Counted from the stretch's first letter, positions 34,537-44,049 are shown. The stretch: 64,000 nt of DNA from Alkalibacillus silvisoli (GCF_039521975.1 NZ_BAAACZ010000027.1:1-64000); one strand, 5' to 3'. The notes: a model not told the origin generated them from the letters alone. Made by a program: numbers and translations.

Positions 34537-35709
34537 ATGACTAATTTGGATCAAATTATGCAAGATGTCATTAGTGTTAGAAGGGATTTACATATTCATC
34601 CTGAGTTGAGTGGGGAAGAATATGAAACTTCTAAAAAGATTCAGCAAAAGTTAGATGAGTACGGGATTACGTATAAAGCAGGTTATGCCGAAACAGGTGT
34701 GCTTGGCATCATTAAAGGGAGTAAGCCTGGCAAAACGGTGGCGTTAAGGGCGGATATTGATGCGCTTCCAATTGATGAGAAGGCGGATGTGCCATTTCAC
34801 TCGCAAACGCCAGGGAAGATGCATGCATGTGGCCACGATGCTCACACGGCGATGCTTCTAGGTACTGGTCGTTATTTACAAAAGCGTGTTGATGAAATTG
34901 AGGGGACGATTCTATTAATCTTCCAACCTGCTGAGGAGAACTCGCCAACGGGTGGTTCGCAACAGATGATGAATGATGGTGTTTTTGATGAGTATACGCC
35001 TGATGTGGTAGTGGCTCAACACGTTTGGCCAGGACTTCCGGTTGGTCAAATTGGGGTTACACCTGGGCCGATGATGGGGAACTCAGATCGTTTCAAGATT
35101 ACGATTAAAGGTTCTGGTGGTCATGCTTCAATGCCGCATGAAACGGTTGATGCGATTGTGACGGCTAATCAAGTGATTAATGCGCTGCAAACGATTGTCA
35201 GCCGTAATGCTAATCCGTTTGATCCAGCGGTTATTACGGTTGGAAAAGTTGAAGGCGGATACAGATACAATGTTGTAGCGGATGAAGTAACACTTGAAGG
35301 CACCGTGAGAACGCAATCAAATGAGATGAAGGATAAGGTTAAGCGTCGTTTTCATGAAGTTGTCGAAGGTGTTACAGACTCCATGAATGCTTCAGTCGAT
35401 ATTGAATATTTAGATGGATATCCTGCAACTGTTAACACGCCGAAGTGGGCTGAACGCGTTAGAGAAACGGCGGTTAATTTATATGGTGAAGAATCAGTGC
35501 CGCATGTCACGCCAAGTTTAGGTGGAGAAGACTTCGGTCGATTTTTACTTCAGTATCCGGGTGTGTATTTTTGGTTAGGAACGTCAGTTGGTGAAGGGCA
35601 AAAGCCGCTTCATGATCCGTATTTTAAATTAAATGAATCCGGTATGAAGTATGGCGTGGAAATGATGACGGAAGTAGCTCTTGATACTTTAAACGATTTA
35701 AAGGAGTGA
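34537..35709 (+). CDS. M20 family amidohydrolase (N-acyl-amino-acid hydrolase type)
   Basis: 390 aa, GGAGATGAG before the ATG. Typical M20D amidohydrolase: RRDLHIHPELSGEEYETS at the N-terminus, LRADIDALPI, then MHACGHDAHTAMLLG and FQPAEENSPTGG carrying metal ligands (Cys, His, Glu), a central dimerisation lid (GSGGHASMPH), and SLGGEDFGRF near the end. Relatives remove acyl groups from amino acids, including hippurate and N-acetyl-L-amino acids. It opens an operon of three amide-bond hydrolases, a regulator and an AbgT transporter. Confidence 0.88.
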   Translation: MTNLDQIMQDVISVRRDLHIHPELSGEEYETSKKIQQKLDEYGITYKAGYAETGVLGIIKGSKPGKTVALRADIDALPIDEKADVPFHSQTPGKMHACGHDAHTAMLLGTGRYLQKRVDEIEGTILLIFQPAEENSPTGGSQQMMNDGVFDEYTPDVVVAQHVWPGLPVGQIGVTPGPMMGNSDRFKITIKGSGGHASMPHETVDAIVTANQVINALQTIVSRNANPFDPAVITVGKVEGGYRYNVVADEVTLEGTVRTQSNEMKDKVKRRFHEVVEGVTDSMNASVDIEYLDGYPATVNTPKWAERVRETAVNLYGEESVPHVTPSLGGEDFGRFLLQYPGVYFWLGTSVGEGQKPLHDPYFKLNESGMKYGVEMMTEVALDTLNDLKE

Positions 35710-35713
35710 GCTT

Positions 35714-37021
35714 ATGACGATTAATCAATTTGTAGAGTCGATCTCTAGTTATTTAATAGAAAAACGACGAAGTTTTCACAAAATGCCAGAGCTTGGTTTC
35801 ACGGAGTATGTGACGACGTATCGAATTTTTCAACAACTTGATGAGTTGGATTTTAATATTTTCGTCGGTGAAGAGACGTTAGTAGCGGATGAGCGTTATG
35901 GTGTTCCAACGCAAAGTGAGCTGGATGAAGCAGAAGTAAGAGCGTGCCATAACGGCGTTCCACAAGCATTTATTGAAAAAATGCAAGGTGGTCAAACAGG
36001 AATTGTCGCTGTATTAGATACAGGTCGACCTGGGCCGCATACGGCGATGCGTTTTGACATTGATGCTTTACCGATTAAAGAAAGTCAAGATGACGAGCAT
36101 TTACCTGCGAGTAATGGTTTTCGCTCGACTATTGAAGATTGCATGCACGCTTGTGGTCATGATGGGCACACGACAATCGGTTTAGGTGTCGCAAAATTTT
36201 TACACGAACATCACGATGAGTTAACAGGGCGTTATACGTTATTATTTCAGCCTGCTGAAGAAGGTGGCCGTGGAGCTAAGGCGATGGTTGCAAAGGGTTG
36301 GCTTGATGATGTTGATTATTTCCTGAGTGGCCATTTAGGTATTGGTGATCAAGAAGCAGGGGTTGTTTCTGCTACGTCTAGCCGCTTTCTAGCAAGTTCG
36401 AAGTTGAATGTTCATTTTAAAGGAAAATCTGCCCATGCAGGTGTTGAGCCAAATGAAGGAAAAAATGCGTTATTAGCAGCTGCTTCTGCTAGTTTACATT
36501 TGAATAGTATTCCGCGTCATAAAGATGGTGCAACACGTGTGAATGTCGGTCGGCTTGAAGCGGGTAGTGGTCGTAACGTGATTGCTGATTACGCTTATAT
36601 GGAAATGGAAACGAGAGGCGAGACGACGGAGCTTAATCAATATATGTTAGAGCAGGCGAAGCGAATGATTGATTCGAGCGGGCAGCTTTATGATGTTGAA
36701 ACAGAAGTTGAATTTATGGGTGAAGCGTTAAATGGTCGTTGTGACGCTGAGTTTCTTGAACTTATCCCAAAAGCTAACGAAGACAATCGGTTTGTTACCG
36801 GCGTCATCGATACGATTGAAGTTGGTGCTTCAGAAGATGTGACGTTTATGATGGAGCGCGTGCAGGATCAGGGTGGCAAAGCGACGTTTATGATTTTCCC
36901 AAGTTCTATTCCTAATGGACACCACCATCCAGCGTTCGACTTTGACGAGTATTCATTAAAGACAGCCGTTTCAACATTTGCTCATACAATTCAATACATT
37001 AACGAACAGGAGACGATCTAG
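35714..37021 (+). CDS. M20 family amidohydrolase, AbgA-like
   Basis: 435 aa, starting five bases after the previous stop with AAGGAG. KRRSFHKMPELGFTEYVTTY, MRFDIDALPI, CMHACGHDGHTTIG and FQPAEEGGRGAKAM give the two-zinc catalytic domain; FKGKSAHAGVEPNEGKNALLAAA marks the lid. Length and motifs match the AbgA subunit of p-aminobenzoyl-glutamate hydrolase. An AbgT-family transporter in the same operon supports a folate-breakdown or similar acyl-amino-acid substrate. Confidence 0.85.
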   Translation: MTINQFVESISSYLIEKRRSFHKMPELGFTEYVTTYRIFQQLDELDFNIFVGEETLVADERYGVPTQSELDEAEVRACHNGVPQAFIEKMQGGQTGIVAVLDTGRPGPHTAMRFDIDALPIKESQDDEHLPASNGFRSTIEDCMHACGHDGHTTIGLGVAKFLHEHHDELTGRYTLLFQPAEEGGRGAKAMVAKGWLDDVDYFLSGHLGIGDQEAGVVSATSSRFLASSKLNVHFKGKSAHAGVEPNEGKNALLAAASASLHLNSIPRHKDGATRVNVGRLEAGSGRNVIADYAYMEMETRGETTELNQYMLEQAKRMIDSSGQLYDVETEVEFMGEALNGRCDAEFLELIPKANEDNRFVTGVIDTIEVGASEDVTFMMERVQDQGGKATFMIFPSSIPNGHHHPAFDFDEYSLKTAVSTFAHTIQYINEQETI

Positions 37022-38263
37022 ATGGAAGAATGGCTCAAAGATTTACTTTGGCGATTAAATTTAGTTAAAAATATGAATCAGCCAGATGGTTTTACCCGCT
37101 TAGGCTATACGCCTAAAGAGGATGAGTCGATTGAAGTTTTTAAATCAGAAGCTAAGAGGTTAGGTTTAGACATTCATGAAGATGCTGCTGGAAACGTTAT
37201 GGCAAGGTGGGAAGGTGAAAATCCCGACTTACCAGCTGTTGCGTCTGGTTCCCACCTAGATACGGTCGTCAAAGGTGGAGGATACGATGGTCTTGCTGGT
37301 GTGCTTTGCGCATTGGGAGCTGTTAAAAAGTTAAAAGGTGACGGCTTTACTCCAAAGCATCCAATTGAAGTCATTGCTTTTCGTTCTGAAGAATCAGCGC
37401 GTTTTGGCATTTCGACAATTGGCAGTAAAGCGATGACAGGGTTATTGGACAAATCGATCGGTTCTGTCCAAGATTTTGAAGGTATTTCAATTAAAGAGGC
37501 TGTTTCTCATTGTGGTTTTGATTGGGACAATTTTCATAAAGCTGAACGTAGTGAAAAAGCGATCAAAACTTTCGTTGAATTGCACATTGAACAAGGGACT
37601 CATATTGAAGATCATGACAAAGATTACGGCGTTGTAAGAGGGATTGCCACACCCATTCGTTTAAAAGTCACAGCCAATGGTAAAGCCGGGCATACCGGGA
37701 CAACGCCGATGCATAAACGTCATGATGCTTTCGTCGCTTTATCGCCACTTGTTGAGTTTGTAAATAGCTATACGAAACAATTAAATGAAAAGCAAAATAC
37801 ACCTATTGTAGCAACGGTAAGTACTGTTGATTTAAAGCCGAATGTCATGAATGTTATCCCATCAACAGTCGAAGTTGGCATCGACATTCGTAGTGTCAGT
37901 GATGAATTAAAGCAAGAAGTGGCTGAAGCAATCCGACAAAAGGTGAAAAAGATTGAAGGCGAAACAGACGTTACGTTTGATGTCCATGAACTCGTTAATA
38001 ACGAATCTATTTTATTAGATGATGAACTACAACAAAGTCTAGTAAAAATAGGTGAGCTAGAAGGGCTGTCACCTCATTTAATGGACAGTGGTGCTGGGCA
38101 TGACGTGATGAATATGAGTGTTAAATGGCCGTCTGGGTTAATTTTCATTCCGTGTGAAGACGGGCTGAGCCATCACCCTGACGAGTTCGCATCACTAGCT
38201 GATTTAGAAAAAGGCGTCCGTCTATTAACACAATATTATTTAGAAACTGCCAAAGGTGTGTAA
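37022..38263 (+). CDS. Zn-dependent N-carbamoyl-amino-acid hydrolase/allantoate amidohydrolase family
   Basis: 413 aa, start abutting the previous stop. GSHLDTVVKGGGYDGLAGVL, FRSEESARFG and ELHIEQGTHIE are metal and substrate signatures of the HyuC/AllC branch of M20; SGAGHDVMNM and the terminal SHHPDEFA complete the site. These enzymes split carbamoyl groups or ureides (N-carbamoyl amino acids, allantoate, ureidoglycine). The product partners with the two amidohydrolases encoded before it; exact substrate unknown. Confidence 0.88.
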   Translation: MEEWLKDLLWRLNLVKNMNQPDGFTRLGYTPKEDESIEVFKSEAKRLGLDIHEDAAGNVMARWEGENPDLPAVASGSHLDTVVKGGGYDGLAGVLCALGAVKKLKGDGFTPKHPIEVIAFRSEESARFGISTIGSKAMTGLLDKSIGSVQDFEGISIKEAVSHCGFDWDNFHKAERSEKAIKTFVELHIEQGTHIEDHDKDYGVVRGIATPIRLKVTANGKAGHTGTTPMHKRHDAFVALSPLVEFVNSYTKQLNEKQNTPIVATVSTVDLKPNVMNVIPSTVEVGIDIRSVSDELKQEVAEAIRQKVKKIEGETDVTFDVHELVNNESILLDDELQQSLVKIGELEGLSPHLMDSGAGHDVMNMSVKWPSGLIFIPCEDGLSHHPDEFASLADLEKGVRLLTQYYLETAKGV

Positions 38264-38268
38264 TTTTG

Positions 38269-39570
38269 ATGAGAAAGATTGTGATTGGAATAGTTGGTCC
38301 GAGTGATTCAGTTGAGAGATCATTAGAAGTGATTAAAGAAAATGAAGGGTTAGACGTTCGACCATTTACTTATAAAAATACCGAAGACGTGAACGACTTG
38401 ATCAAAATGCATAATCATGAAGTCGACCAATGGCTTTTTACTGGTCCGGCGCCGTATGAGTTTGCGATGCAAGATGAACTAATTGATGAAGATCGCGGCG
38501 TCTATGCCAAACTTCATGGTTCAAGTCTTTTAAACATTTTATTAAAGGCTTTTGTTGATTATGGACGAGTTGTTCAACATGTCAGTCTCGATACGATTGG
38601 TGATGAGCAGTTAAAAGTCGAGCAGTTCAATGAAACTAATTTTCATAGAGTGAGTCAAAGAGAAGAGTATAGACCGACAGAAGAACTAGTTGAATTACAC
38701 CGCCAAAAGTATGAGAGTGGTGAAACAGAAGTTGCGATTACATGTATTCACTCTGTCTATCAAAAATTAAAAGAGTTAGGTGTCCCTGTTTATCGTGTGG
38801 TGCCATCTGATCTATCAATTCAACTAGCATTTGACTATTTAAAGCAGCGAGCTTATATGCTTTCATATAGAAAGAAGCAGTTCGTTATTGTTGGGTTTGA
38901 AGTTTGCTATCCATCAACGATTGAAGAAGGCTTTGTTCCTTATCAAACTCAACATCGTGAGTTGGACTTACACCGTGTCATTTTGAAAGTGTCTGAAAAG
39001 ATGAATGGTTCTTTTGTCAAAGTGGGCAATGGGAAGTACTTCATCTATACCACAAGGGGGGATGTGGATTTATTTATACAAGAGCAAACGATGGAAGAGA
39101 TCGTCGAGCAAATGTTAGCCCAAAGTGAATTGAATGTCCGTGTTGGTATTGGTTATGGCCATACCGTGTTAGAGGCGGATGAACATTTACACATTGCTTT
39201 TGATTATGCTCGTAAGCGCGGTCATTATCACATTATTTTAGTAAATGAAGAAAAAGAAGTCATTGAATTAAAAGAAGAAGGTCGTCGTGTTGCAATGAGC
39301 CAACGTTTTTTAAGTGATGACTGGATTGAGAAATATAGTCATCTATCGATTAACCCAACGCAGCTTTCGAAAATTTATGCTCTTAAAAAACATTACGAGA
39401 AAGATGAAATTACGTCTTCAGAGCTTGCCCATTGGCTACAAAGCTCTGAACGTAACGCAAGGCGTATATTGCTAGATTTAGAGGGGGTAGGTCTTGCGAA
39501 AGTTATTGGGGAGGAATCAGGTAGAAGAGGTAGGCCGAAGAAAGTCTACCAACTGCAAAACCCAAAATAG
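38269..39570 (+). CDS. Transcriptional regulator with degenerate GGDEF-like domain
   Basis: 433 aa. Residues 1-170 form a PrpR/response-sensor-like alpha/beta domain (MRKIVIGIVGPSDSVERSLEVI). Residues about 190-335 look like a degenerate GGDEF domain (VRVGIGYGHTVLEADEHLHIAFDYARKRG) without the GGDEF catalytic motif. The C-terminus (SSELAHWLQSSERNARRILLDLE, GRRGRPKKVYQL) is a winged helix-turn-helix. It lies inside the operon, so autoregulation in response to the transported substrate is likely. The family is common in Bacillales beside amidohydrolase genes. Confidence 0.75.
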   Translation: MRKIVIGIVGPSDSVERSLEVIKENEGLDVRPFTYKNTEDVNDLIKMHNHEVDQWLFTGPAPYEFAMQDELIDEDRGVYAKLHGSSLLNILLKAFVDYGRVVQHVSLDTIGDEQLKVEQFNETNFHRVSQREEYRPTEELVELHRQKYESGETEVAITCIHSVYQKLKELGVPVYRVVPSDLSIQLAFDYLKQRAYMLSYRKKQFVIVGFEVCYPSTIEEGFVPYQTQHRELDLHRVILKVSEKMNGSFVKVGNGKYFIYTTRGDVDLFIQEQTMEEIVEQMLAQSELNVRVGIGYGHTVLEADEHLHIAFDYARKRGHYHIILVNEEKEVIELKEEGRRVAMSQRFLSDDWIEKYSHLSINPTQLSKIYALKKHYEKDEITSSELAHWLQSSERNARRILLDLEGVGLAKVIGEESGRRGRPKKVYQLQNPK

Positions 39571-39593
39571 ATCAATAGGGGAGTGTGAACACA

Positions 39594-41093
39594 TTGAGCA
39601 ATGTGAACAAAGGGATCCTGAACAAAATAGAAAAATGGGGGAACAAATTACCGGATCCATTTTTTATATTCGTCTATTTGGCCGCCTTTGTCATGCTTCT
39701 ATCATTAATTTTTAATATGATGGGAGCAACAGTTGAACACCCAGGTACAGGCGAGGAACTCGAGATTAAAAGCTTAATCTCAGGTGAAGGCTTGCAATAT
39801 ATTACGGGGTCGATGCTAGAGAACTTCACTGGCTTTGCTCCGTTAGGTTTAGTACTAGCCATGATGTTAGGTGTTGGTTTAGCTCAGAAGGTTGGCTTAC
39901 TAGAGACAGCTATTAAAAAGTTTATTTTAAATGCGCCGCCAGCCTTGGTCACTTACGCTGTTATTTTCACAGGTATTTTTGGTAACTTAGCTTCAGATGC
40001 GGCTTTCGTATTAGTTCCACCGTTAGCGGCAATGGTATTCTACACAATTGGTAGACATCCACTTGCTGGTTTAGCAGCTGGTTTCGCTGGTACTGGTGCA
40101 GGTTTCACAGCAAACTTCTTAGTCGCTGGTACAGACGCGTTACTATCAGGAATTTCTACAGAAGCAGCAAGAGCCATTGACGATTCGATTGTCGTAACGC
40201 CAGTCGATAACTGGTATTTCATGATTGCATCAGTCTTAATCCTATCTGTAGTTGGTGCACAAATTACTGAACGTATTATTGAACCAAGATTAGGCACTTA
40301 TAAAGGTGAGGTAGGAAAAACATTTGAGGATGTTACACCTTCAGAATCACGCGGTCTTCGTAATGCCGTCATCACTGGTTTAATTTACATTGGCTTATTA
40401 GCATTAGTTATTTTCTGGCCAGAATCACCGTTACGTAATGAAGATGGAGGTATGATTCCATCACCATTCTTAGATGGTATTATTCCGATTATCTTATTCT
40501 TCTTCATTAGTATGGCAGTGGCTTACGGTGTGACGGTTAAAGTAATTCAATCATCAAGCGACATTCCTAAATACATGGCTGAAGCGATGAAGGATATGTC
40601 AGGCTACATTGTCTTAATCTTCGCTGCTTCACAGTTTATTAGCTACTTCAATTGGAGTAACTTAGGAACTTGGGTTGCGGTTAACAGTGCTGATTTCTTA
40701 ACAAGCATTGATATGACGGGCTTACCTGTTATTATCGGCTTCGTATTGCTTACAGCTGTCTTAAACATGATTATTTTCAGTGGTTCAGCACAGTGGGCAC
40801 TAATGGCACCGATCTTCATTCCGATGTTCATGCTATTAGGATACGATCCAGCATTTGTACAAGCTGCATACCGTATCGCCGACTCATCAACGAACATTAT
40901 TACACCACTTAACCCTTATATTTTAGTCGTACTAGCATTCATGCGCGAGTATGATAAGAAAGCAGGTATGGGTACATTGATTTCCTTAATGCTGCCTTAC
41001 AGTATCATCTTCTTAAGCATTTGGATCGTACTACTAATCATTTTCGCACTAGCAGGAATCCCACTAGGACCTGGCGTGGAGATGTATATGTAA
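39594..41093 (+). CDS. AbgT family transporter
   Basis: 499 aa from the TTG at 39594, the start best spaced from AGGGGAG; a GTG at 39585 is too close to it. About 11-13 membrane segments; LPDPFFIFVYLAAFVMLLS, GNLASDAAFVLVPPLAAMVF, GFTANFLVAGTDALLSGIS and DSSTNIITPLNPYI are AbgT signatures. The family moves p-aminobenzoyl-glutamate or exports antimetabolites using the proton gradient. Last gene of the operon, followed by a terminator. Confidence 0.88.
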   Translation: MSNVNKGILNKIEKWGNKLPDPFFIFVYLAAFVMLLSLIFNMMGATVEHPGTGEELEIKSLISGEGLQYITGSMLENFTGFAPLGLVLAMMLGVGLAQKVGLLETAIKKFILNAPPALVTYAVIFTGIFGNLASDAAFVLVPPLAAMVFYTIGRHPLAGLAAGFAGTGAGFTANFLVAGTDALLSGISTEAARAIDDSIVVTPVDNWYFMIASVLILSVVGAQITERIIEPRLGTYKGEVGKTFEDVTPSESRGLRNAVITGLIYIGLLALVIFWPESPLRNEDGGMIPSPFLDGIIPIILFFFISMAVAYGVTVKVIQSSSDIPKYMAEAMKDMSGYIVLIFAASQFISYFNWSNLGTWVAVNSADFLTSIDMTGLPVIIGFVLLTAVLNMIIFSGSAQWALMAPIFIPMFMLLGYDPAFVQAAYRIADSSTNIITPLNPYILVVLAFMREYDKKAGMGTLISLMLPYSIIFLSIWIVLLIIFALAGIPLGPGVEMYM

Positions 41094-41120
41094 GATTGGT
41101 TGGTTGGTACTGATCGGAGA

Positions 41121-41148
41121 AAACAGCCCGCGTGGCTGTTTTTTTCTT
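41121..41148 (+). terminator. Intrinsic terminator of the amidohydrolase operon
   Basis: AAACAGCC (41121-41128), loop CGCGT, GGCTGTTT (41134-41141) and a continuing T tract. Confidence 0.9.
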
Positions 41149-41180
41149 TTTGAGTGTGATTGTGATTGGAAGCGGAGGAG

Positions 41181-41475
41181 GTCGCCTTATTGTGGAATTA
41201 AGCGATTTTTTTGATTTTTAAGCGAAATTATTAATAATTAAGCGAAACTCGGGATAATTGGACGAAATTCTCGATAATTAAAGCGAACGCTCAATTAATT
41301 AAGCGTTTGCTTAAATAAAGCCTTTGATTCGCAGAGTGCCTGTGGTTCCATTATTTGGATTATCAGCGATATTAGTATTCCGGCGAAATTCTCGATATTC
41401 CGGCGATTTTTTTAATATTCCGGCGAAAACGCCTTGGAATCCGGCGAACGCCGGATTAATTAAGCGCTTGCTTAA
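41181..41475. repeat. Composite 20-bp-period array (class A then class B)
   Basis: Same order as the array at 34107: a TCGCCTTATT/AATTAAGCGA hairpin, AAGCGA units stepping by 20 from 41200 (one step 21), and a palindrome around 41282-41311. The linker TTTGATTCGCAGAGTGCC with TTCCATTATTTGGATTATCA follows, then CCGGCGAA units at 20-bp steps and GGCGAACGCCGGATT (41443-41457). Two further TATCAGCG-like pieces follow. Confidence 0.85.
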
Positions 41476-41574
41476 TTGAACTGACTATCAGCGTACTGCC
41501 CTAGGTCGTCCGCTCTTACCAATCTACCGTTGTTTTCATAGATTATGTGAGAACTCGAGTGGAGGACTGGTGTT

Positions 41575-42843
41575 ATGACGAGTGAAATGGTGTTTGTAAG
41601 TGGACTTATATTTTTCATGATTATCGTTTTATTATCCGATAGGTTTCAGGCGGAGTGGGTTATTTTTTCGACGCTCGTTGTGTTATTACTTTCGGGAGTG
41701 CTCGAGCCGCTTGAAGCAGCAAGAGGTTTCGTCAATGAAGGAGTTTGGACCATTGGGCTGTTGTTTGTCATTGCTGGAGTGATCGAAAGAAGCGGAGTGA
41801 TGAAGCGGGTAGTGGGGAGGCTTTTGCGCGGAGTTGATGAGGGTTCGGTGAGAGATTTGGTCATTCGATTACTCGCACCTGCAGCTGGGGCTTCAAGCTT
41901 TTTGAACAACACACCGATTGTGGTTACTTTAGTTCCTGTTGTACGAAAGTGGTGTAAGCGCAACGGCGTGTCAGAAACGAAATTGTTAATTCCTCTGTCA
42001 TACGTGACGATTTTAGGTGGAACCGTGACGTTGATCGGGACATCAACGAATCTTGTTGTTGATGGCCTACTGCGAGAAGCGGAGCTACAAGGGTTTGGAT
42101 TTCTTCAACTAGCGATTGTAGGGGTGCCGATTACCATTGTAGGGCTTGTTTATGTCGCGTTGGTAGGTTGGCAGCTTTTGCCTGAAAAGAGAGTTGGGCG
42201 AAAACGTTGCAAGCGGAGAGGTCACCGGGGGAAAGTAGGTACAAGCCGTGGTAAAGAGTTGGACGGCTGGATCGCGTTAGGACTATTGGGTGTGGCGGTC
42301 GTTTTAGTCGCATTTGGGTTGGTGCCGATGTTGGTCGCCATTGCATCAGTTGTCGTGTTACTTTTAGTAGCGCATGTTTTGAAAGTAGGAGAAGTCATCC
42401 GAACGATCCCATGGCAAATTTTAATCCTCGTTTCGAGCGCGATTGGCGTAGGGCTGGCGCTGTCAAAATCCGGCTTGGCAGACTTGGTGGCGGTGCATGT
42501 TTTAGCAGTCGCGGCTCCACTAGGCACGTTCGCCGTCATTGTCGCGCTGTACCTTTTAACAAACCTATTTACCGAGCTGATGACGAACGTCGCCGCAGCC
42601 GTGCTCATGCTGCCAATCGGCTTAGAAATGGCGCAGGTAATCGGAGTCGATCCCATTGGCTTCGCCGTCGTCATCGCCATCGCCGCCTCCGCAAGCTTCG
42701 TCACCCCAATCGGCTACCAAACAAATCTAGTCGTCTACCAAGCGTGCGGCTACCGATTTACCGACTTCGTCCAAGTAGGGCTGCCGTTGAGCGTGGTCGT
42801 GATGCTAGTGACGAGTGGGGTGGTTTATTGGGTGGTGGTTTAG
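41575..42843 (+). CDS. SLC13-family (DASS-type) anion transporter, short form
   Basis: 422 aa, GGAGGA before the ATG, about 11 membrane segments. AAGASSFLNNTPIVVTLVPVV and LGGTVTLIGTSTNLVVDGLL in the first half and ELMTNVAAAVLMLPIGLEMA and AASASFVTPIGYQTNLVV in the second are the paired substrate and Na+ binding loops of the SLC13/CitT/SAC1 group. Relatives of this branch often have about 590 aa with cytosolic TrkA-C domains in the middle; here only a short basic loop (EKRVGRKRCKRRGHRGK) remains. Its 3' third is clearly richer in G/C-ending codons than its neighbours. Substrate: sulfate or dicarboxylate, undetermined. Confidence 0.8.
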   Translation: MTSEMVFVSGLIFFMIIVLLSDRFQAEWVIFSTLVVLLLSGVLEPLEAARGFVNEGVWTIGLLFVIAGVIERSGVMKRVVGRLLRGVDEGSVRDLVIRLLAPAAGASSFLNNTPIVVTLVPVVRKWCKRNGVSETKLLIPLSYVTILGGTVTLIGTSTNLVVDGLLREAELQGFGFLQLAIVGVPITIVGLVYVALVGWQLLPEKRVGRKRCKRRGHRGKVGTSRGKELDGWIALGLLGVAVVLVAFGLVPMLVAIASVVVLLLVAHVLKVGEVIRTIPWQILILVSSAIGVGLALSKSGLADLVAVHVLAVAAPLGTFAVIVALYLLTNLFTELMTNVAAAVLMLPIGLEMAQVIGVDPIGFAVVIAIAASASFVTPIGYQTNLVVYQACGYRFTDFVQVGLPLSVVVMLVTSGVVYWVVV

Positions 42844-42884
42844 AGAGGAGGATGTTGATTTGACAAGGTTCGTGGCGGATCAAT

Positions 42885-42985
42885 TTCTTCCATTATCTGT
42901 ATTATCAGCGAAATTTTCAATAATCCGGCGAAAATTTAATTTTTCCGGCGAAAACACCTTGGAATTCGGCGAACGCCGATTTACG
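42885..42985. repeat. 20-bp-period repeat array, class B (CCGGCGAA)
   Basis: TTCCATTATCTG, TTATCAGCGA (42902-42911), TCCGGCGAA at 42924 and 42944, then TTCGGCGAACGCCGAT (42965-42980). It lies between convergent genes, right before a separate terminator. Confidence 0.8.
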
Positions 42986-42992
42986 ACAAAAT

Positions 42993-43025
42993 AAATAACC
43001 GCTCCTGATGTGGGGGCGGTTATTT
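42993..43025. terminator. Bidirectional terminator
   Basis: AAATAACCGCTCC (42993-43005) pairs with GGGGCGGTTATTT (43013-43025, one G-U). It overlaps the last codons of the minus-strand NERD gene and serves both convergent genes. Confidence 0.85.
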
Positions 43026-43961
43026 TAGAAGGTATTCACTTCCTTTTGTATCACCTTTCCTTTCAAACTTAGAAAGTAACCTTTTTGTAGTAGATTCAGA
43101 TTGGATTTTCAAGAACGATCTAGCTTCATAATTAGTAATGTATTGCCGGTCATACAAAATCGCAAACTCTCTTAATGCTTGGAGATGTGCAGCCTTATCT
43201 CTGTGATTACATTTTGAGCAGTGCCAATTTCCGTGGATACGTTTCATAATCATTGATTTACATTGGGTGCACCAGACGCCTTTCTTAATTAAGTGGTCAG
43301 TTATGCCGTAATAGTTTATGAGGTTGTTGTTTTTAGGAGTGTGTCGGATTTTTAATGAATTCGCAATTGTATTAGCTTCTCGATTACTAATAAGAGGGGT
43401 TTGATTTTGAGATTGAATTTTATAGATGTAATTCGGAAGGTTCTGACTCGGGAAAATTTCAGTGGTGTTTTTATTGATATTTATGATTGATTTAGGGTGT
43501 GTGAAAGTGACGCACGTATAAATAGGTAAGAGGTCTAAGCTAAGTCGAGACAACAAGTGAGAGAGTTGGGATCTTTGGATGTTTGCTTGGATGAGTGGGT
43601 TTTGATATACCTCAATCTCATCTTCATTTTCCTGAATAAGTTGTCCGGCTTCATTAATTGAAAGTGTCCCTTTTAAATGTTTGGCTTCAATAATCAATAT
43701 GAAGCTTTGCGTAATGAGCAATAAGTCAATTTGAAAGTAACTATCATTCCCTTTCGCTCGAAAACCGAATAGTAGAAAGTGATCTTTAAGATTAAGAAGT
43801 TTTATATAATAATGAAGTGATCGCTCGCCTAAATAACCAGCTAACTCTTTACCGAGGCGCTCTTGAATCGTCTGATAGATCCGGTCAATTCTTTTATAGC
43901 GGGGGACAAGAGCTTCGAGTTGTTCAAGCTCAGGTGGTTTACTGTGAGGGAGTATTATCAT
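43020..43961 (-). CDS. NERD-domain nuclease-related protein with zinc ribbon
   Basis: 313 aa, AAAGGAG upstream of the ATG. Residues about 38-150 form a NERD domain: QIDLLLITQSFILIIEAKH supplies D79, E92 and K94, the D...E-x-K nuclease-fold set. Residues about 228-258 are a CxxC...CxxC ribbon (GVWCTQCKSM, WHCSKCNHRD), followed by a helical tail with a possible winged helix (YITNYEARSFLKIQSESTTKRLL). NERD proteins are suspected DNA-processing enzymes with no settled role. Monocistronic. Confidence 0.85.
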   Translation of the reverse strand: MIILPHSKPPELEQLEALVPRYKRIDRIYQTIQERLGKELAGYLGERSLHYYIKLLNLKDHFLLFGFRAKGNDSYFQIDLLLITQSFILIIEAKHLKGTLSINEAGQLIQENEDEIEVYQNPLIQANIQRSQLSHLLSRLSLDLLPIYTCVTFTHPKSIININKNTTEIFPSQNLPNYIYKIQSQNQTPLISNREANTIANSLKIRHTPKNNNLINYYGITDHLIKKGVWCTQCKSMIMKRIHGNWHCSKCNHRDKAAHLQALREFAILYDRQYITNYEARSFLKIQSESTTKRLLSKFERKGDTKGSEYLLK

Positions 43962-44049
43962 CGTTCAGTCTCCTTTCCTATTAGGGACACTTTTATTATA
44001 CACTGGAATATACGTTCGTGTCTAGAGGTGTAGATCAGGATCATAATTC

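Noticed and set aside
42222..42863. Long overlapping ORFs on both strands in the SLC13 gene
   Set aside because: High G+C in this segment removes stops in other frames; their proteins are Arg/Ala/Thr-rich and non-globular.
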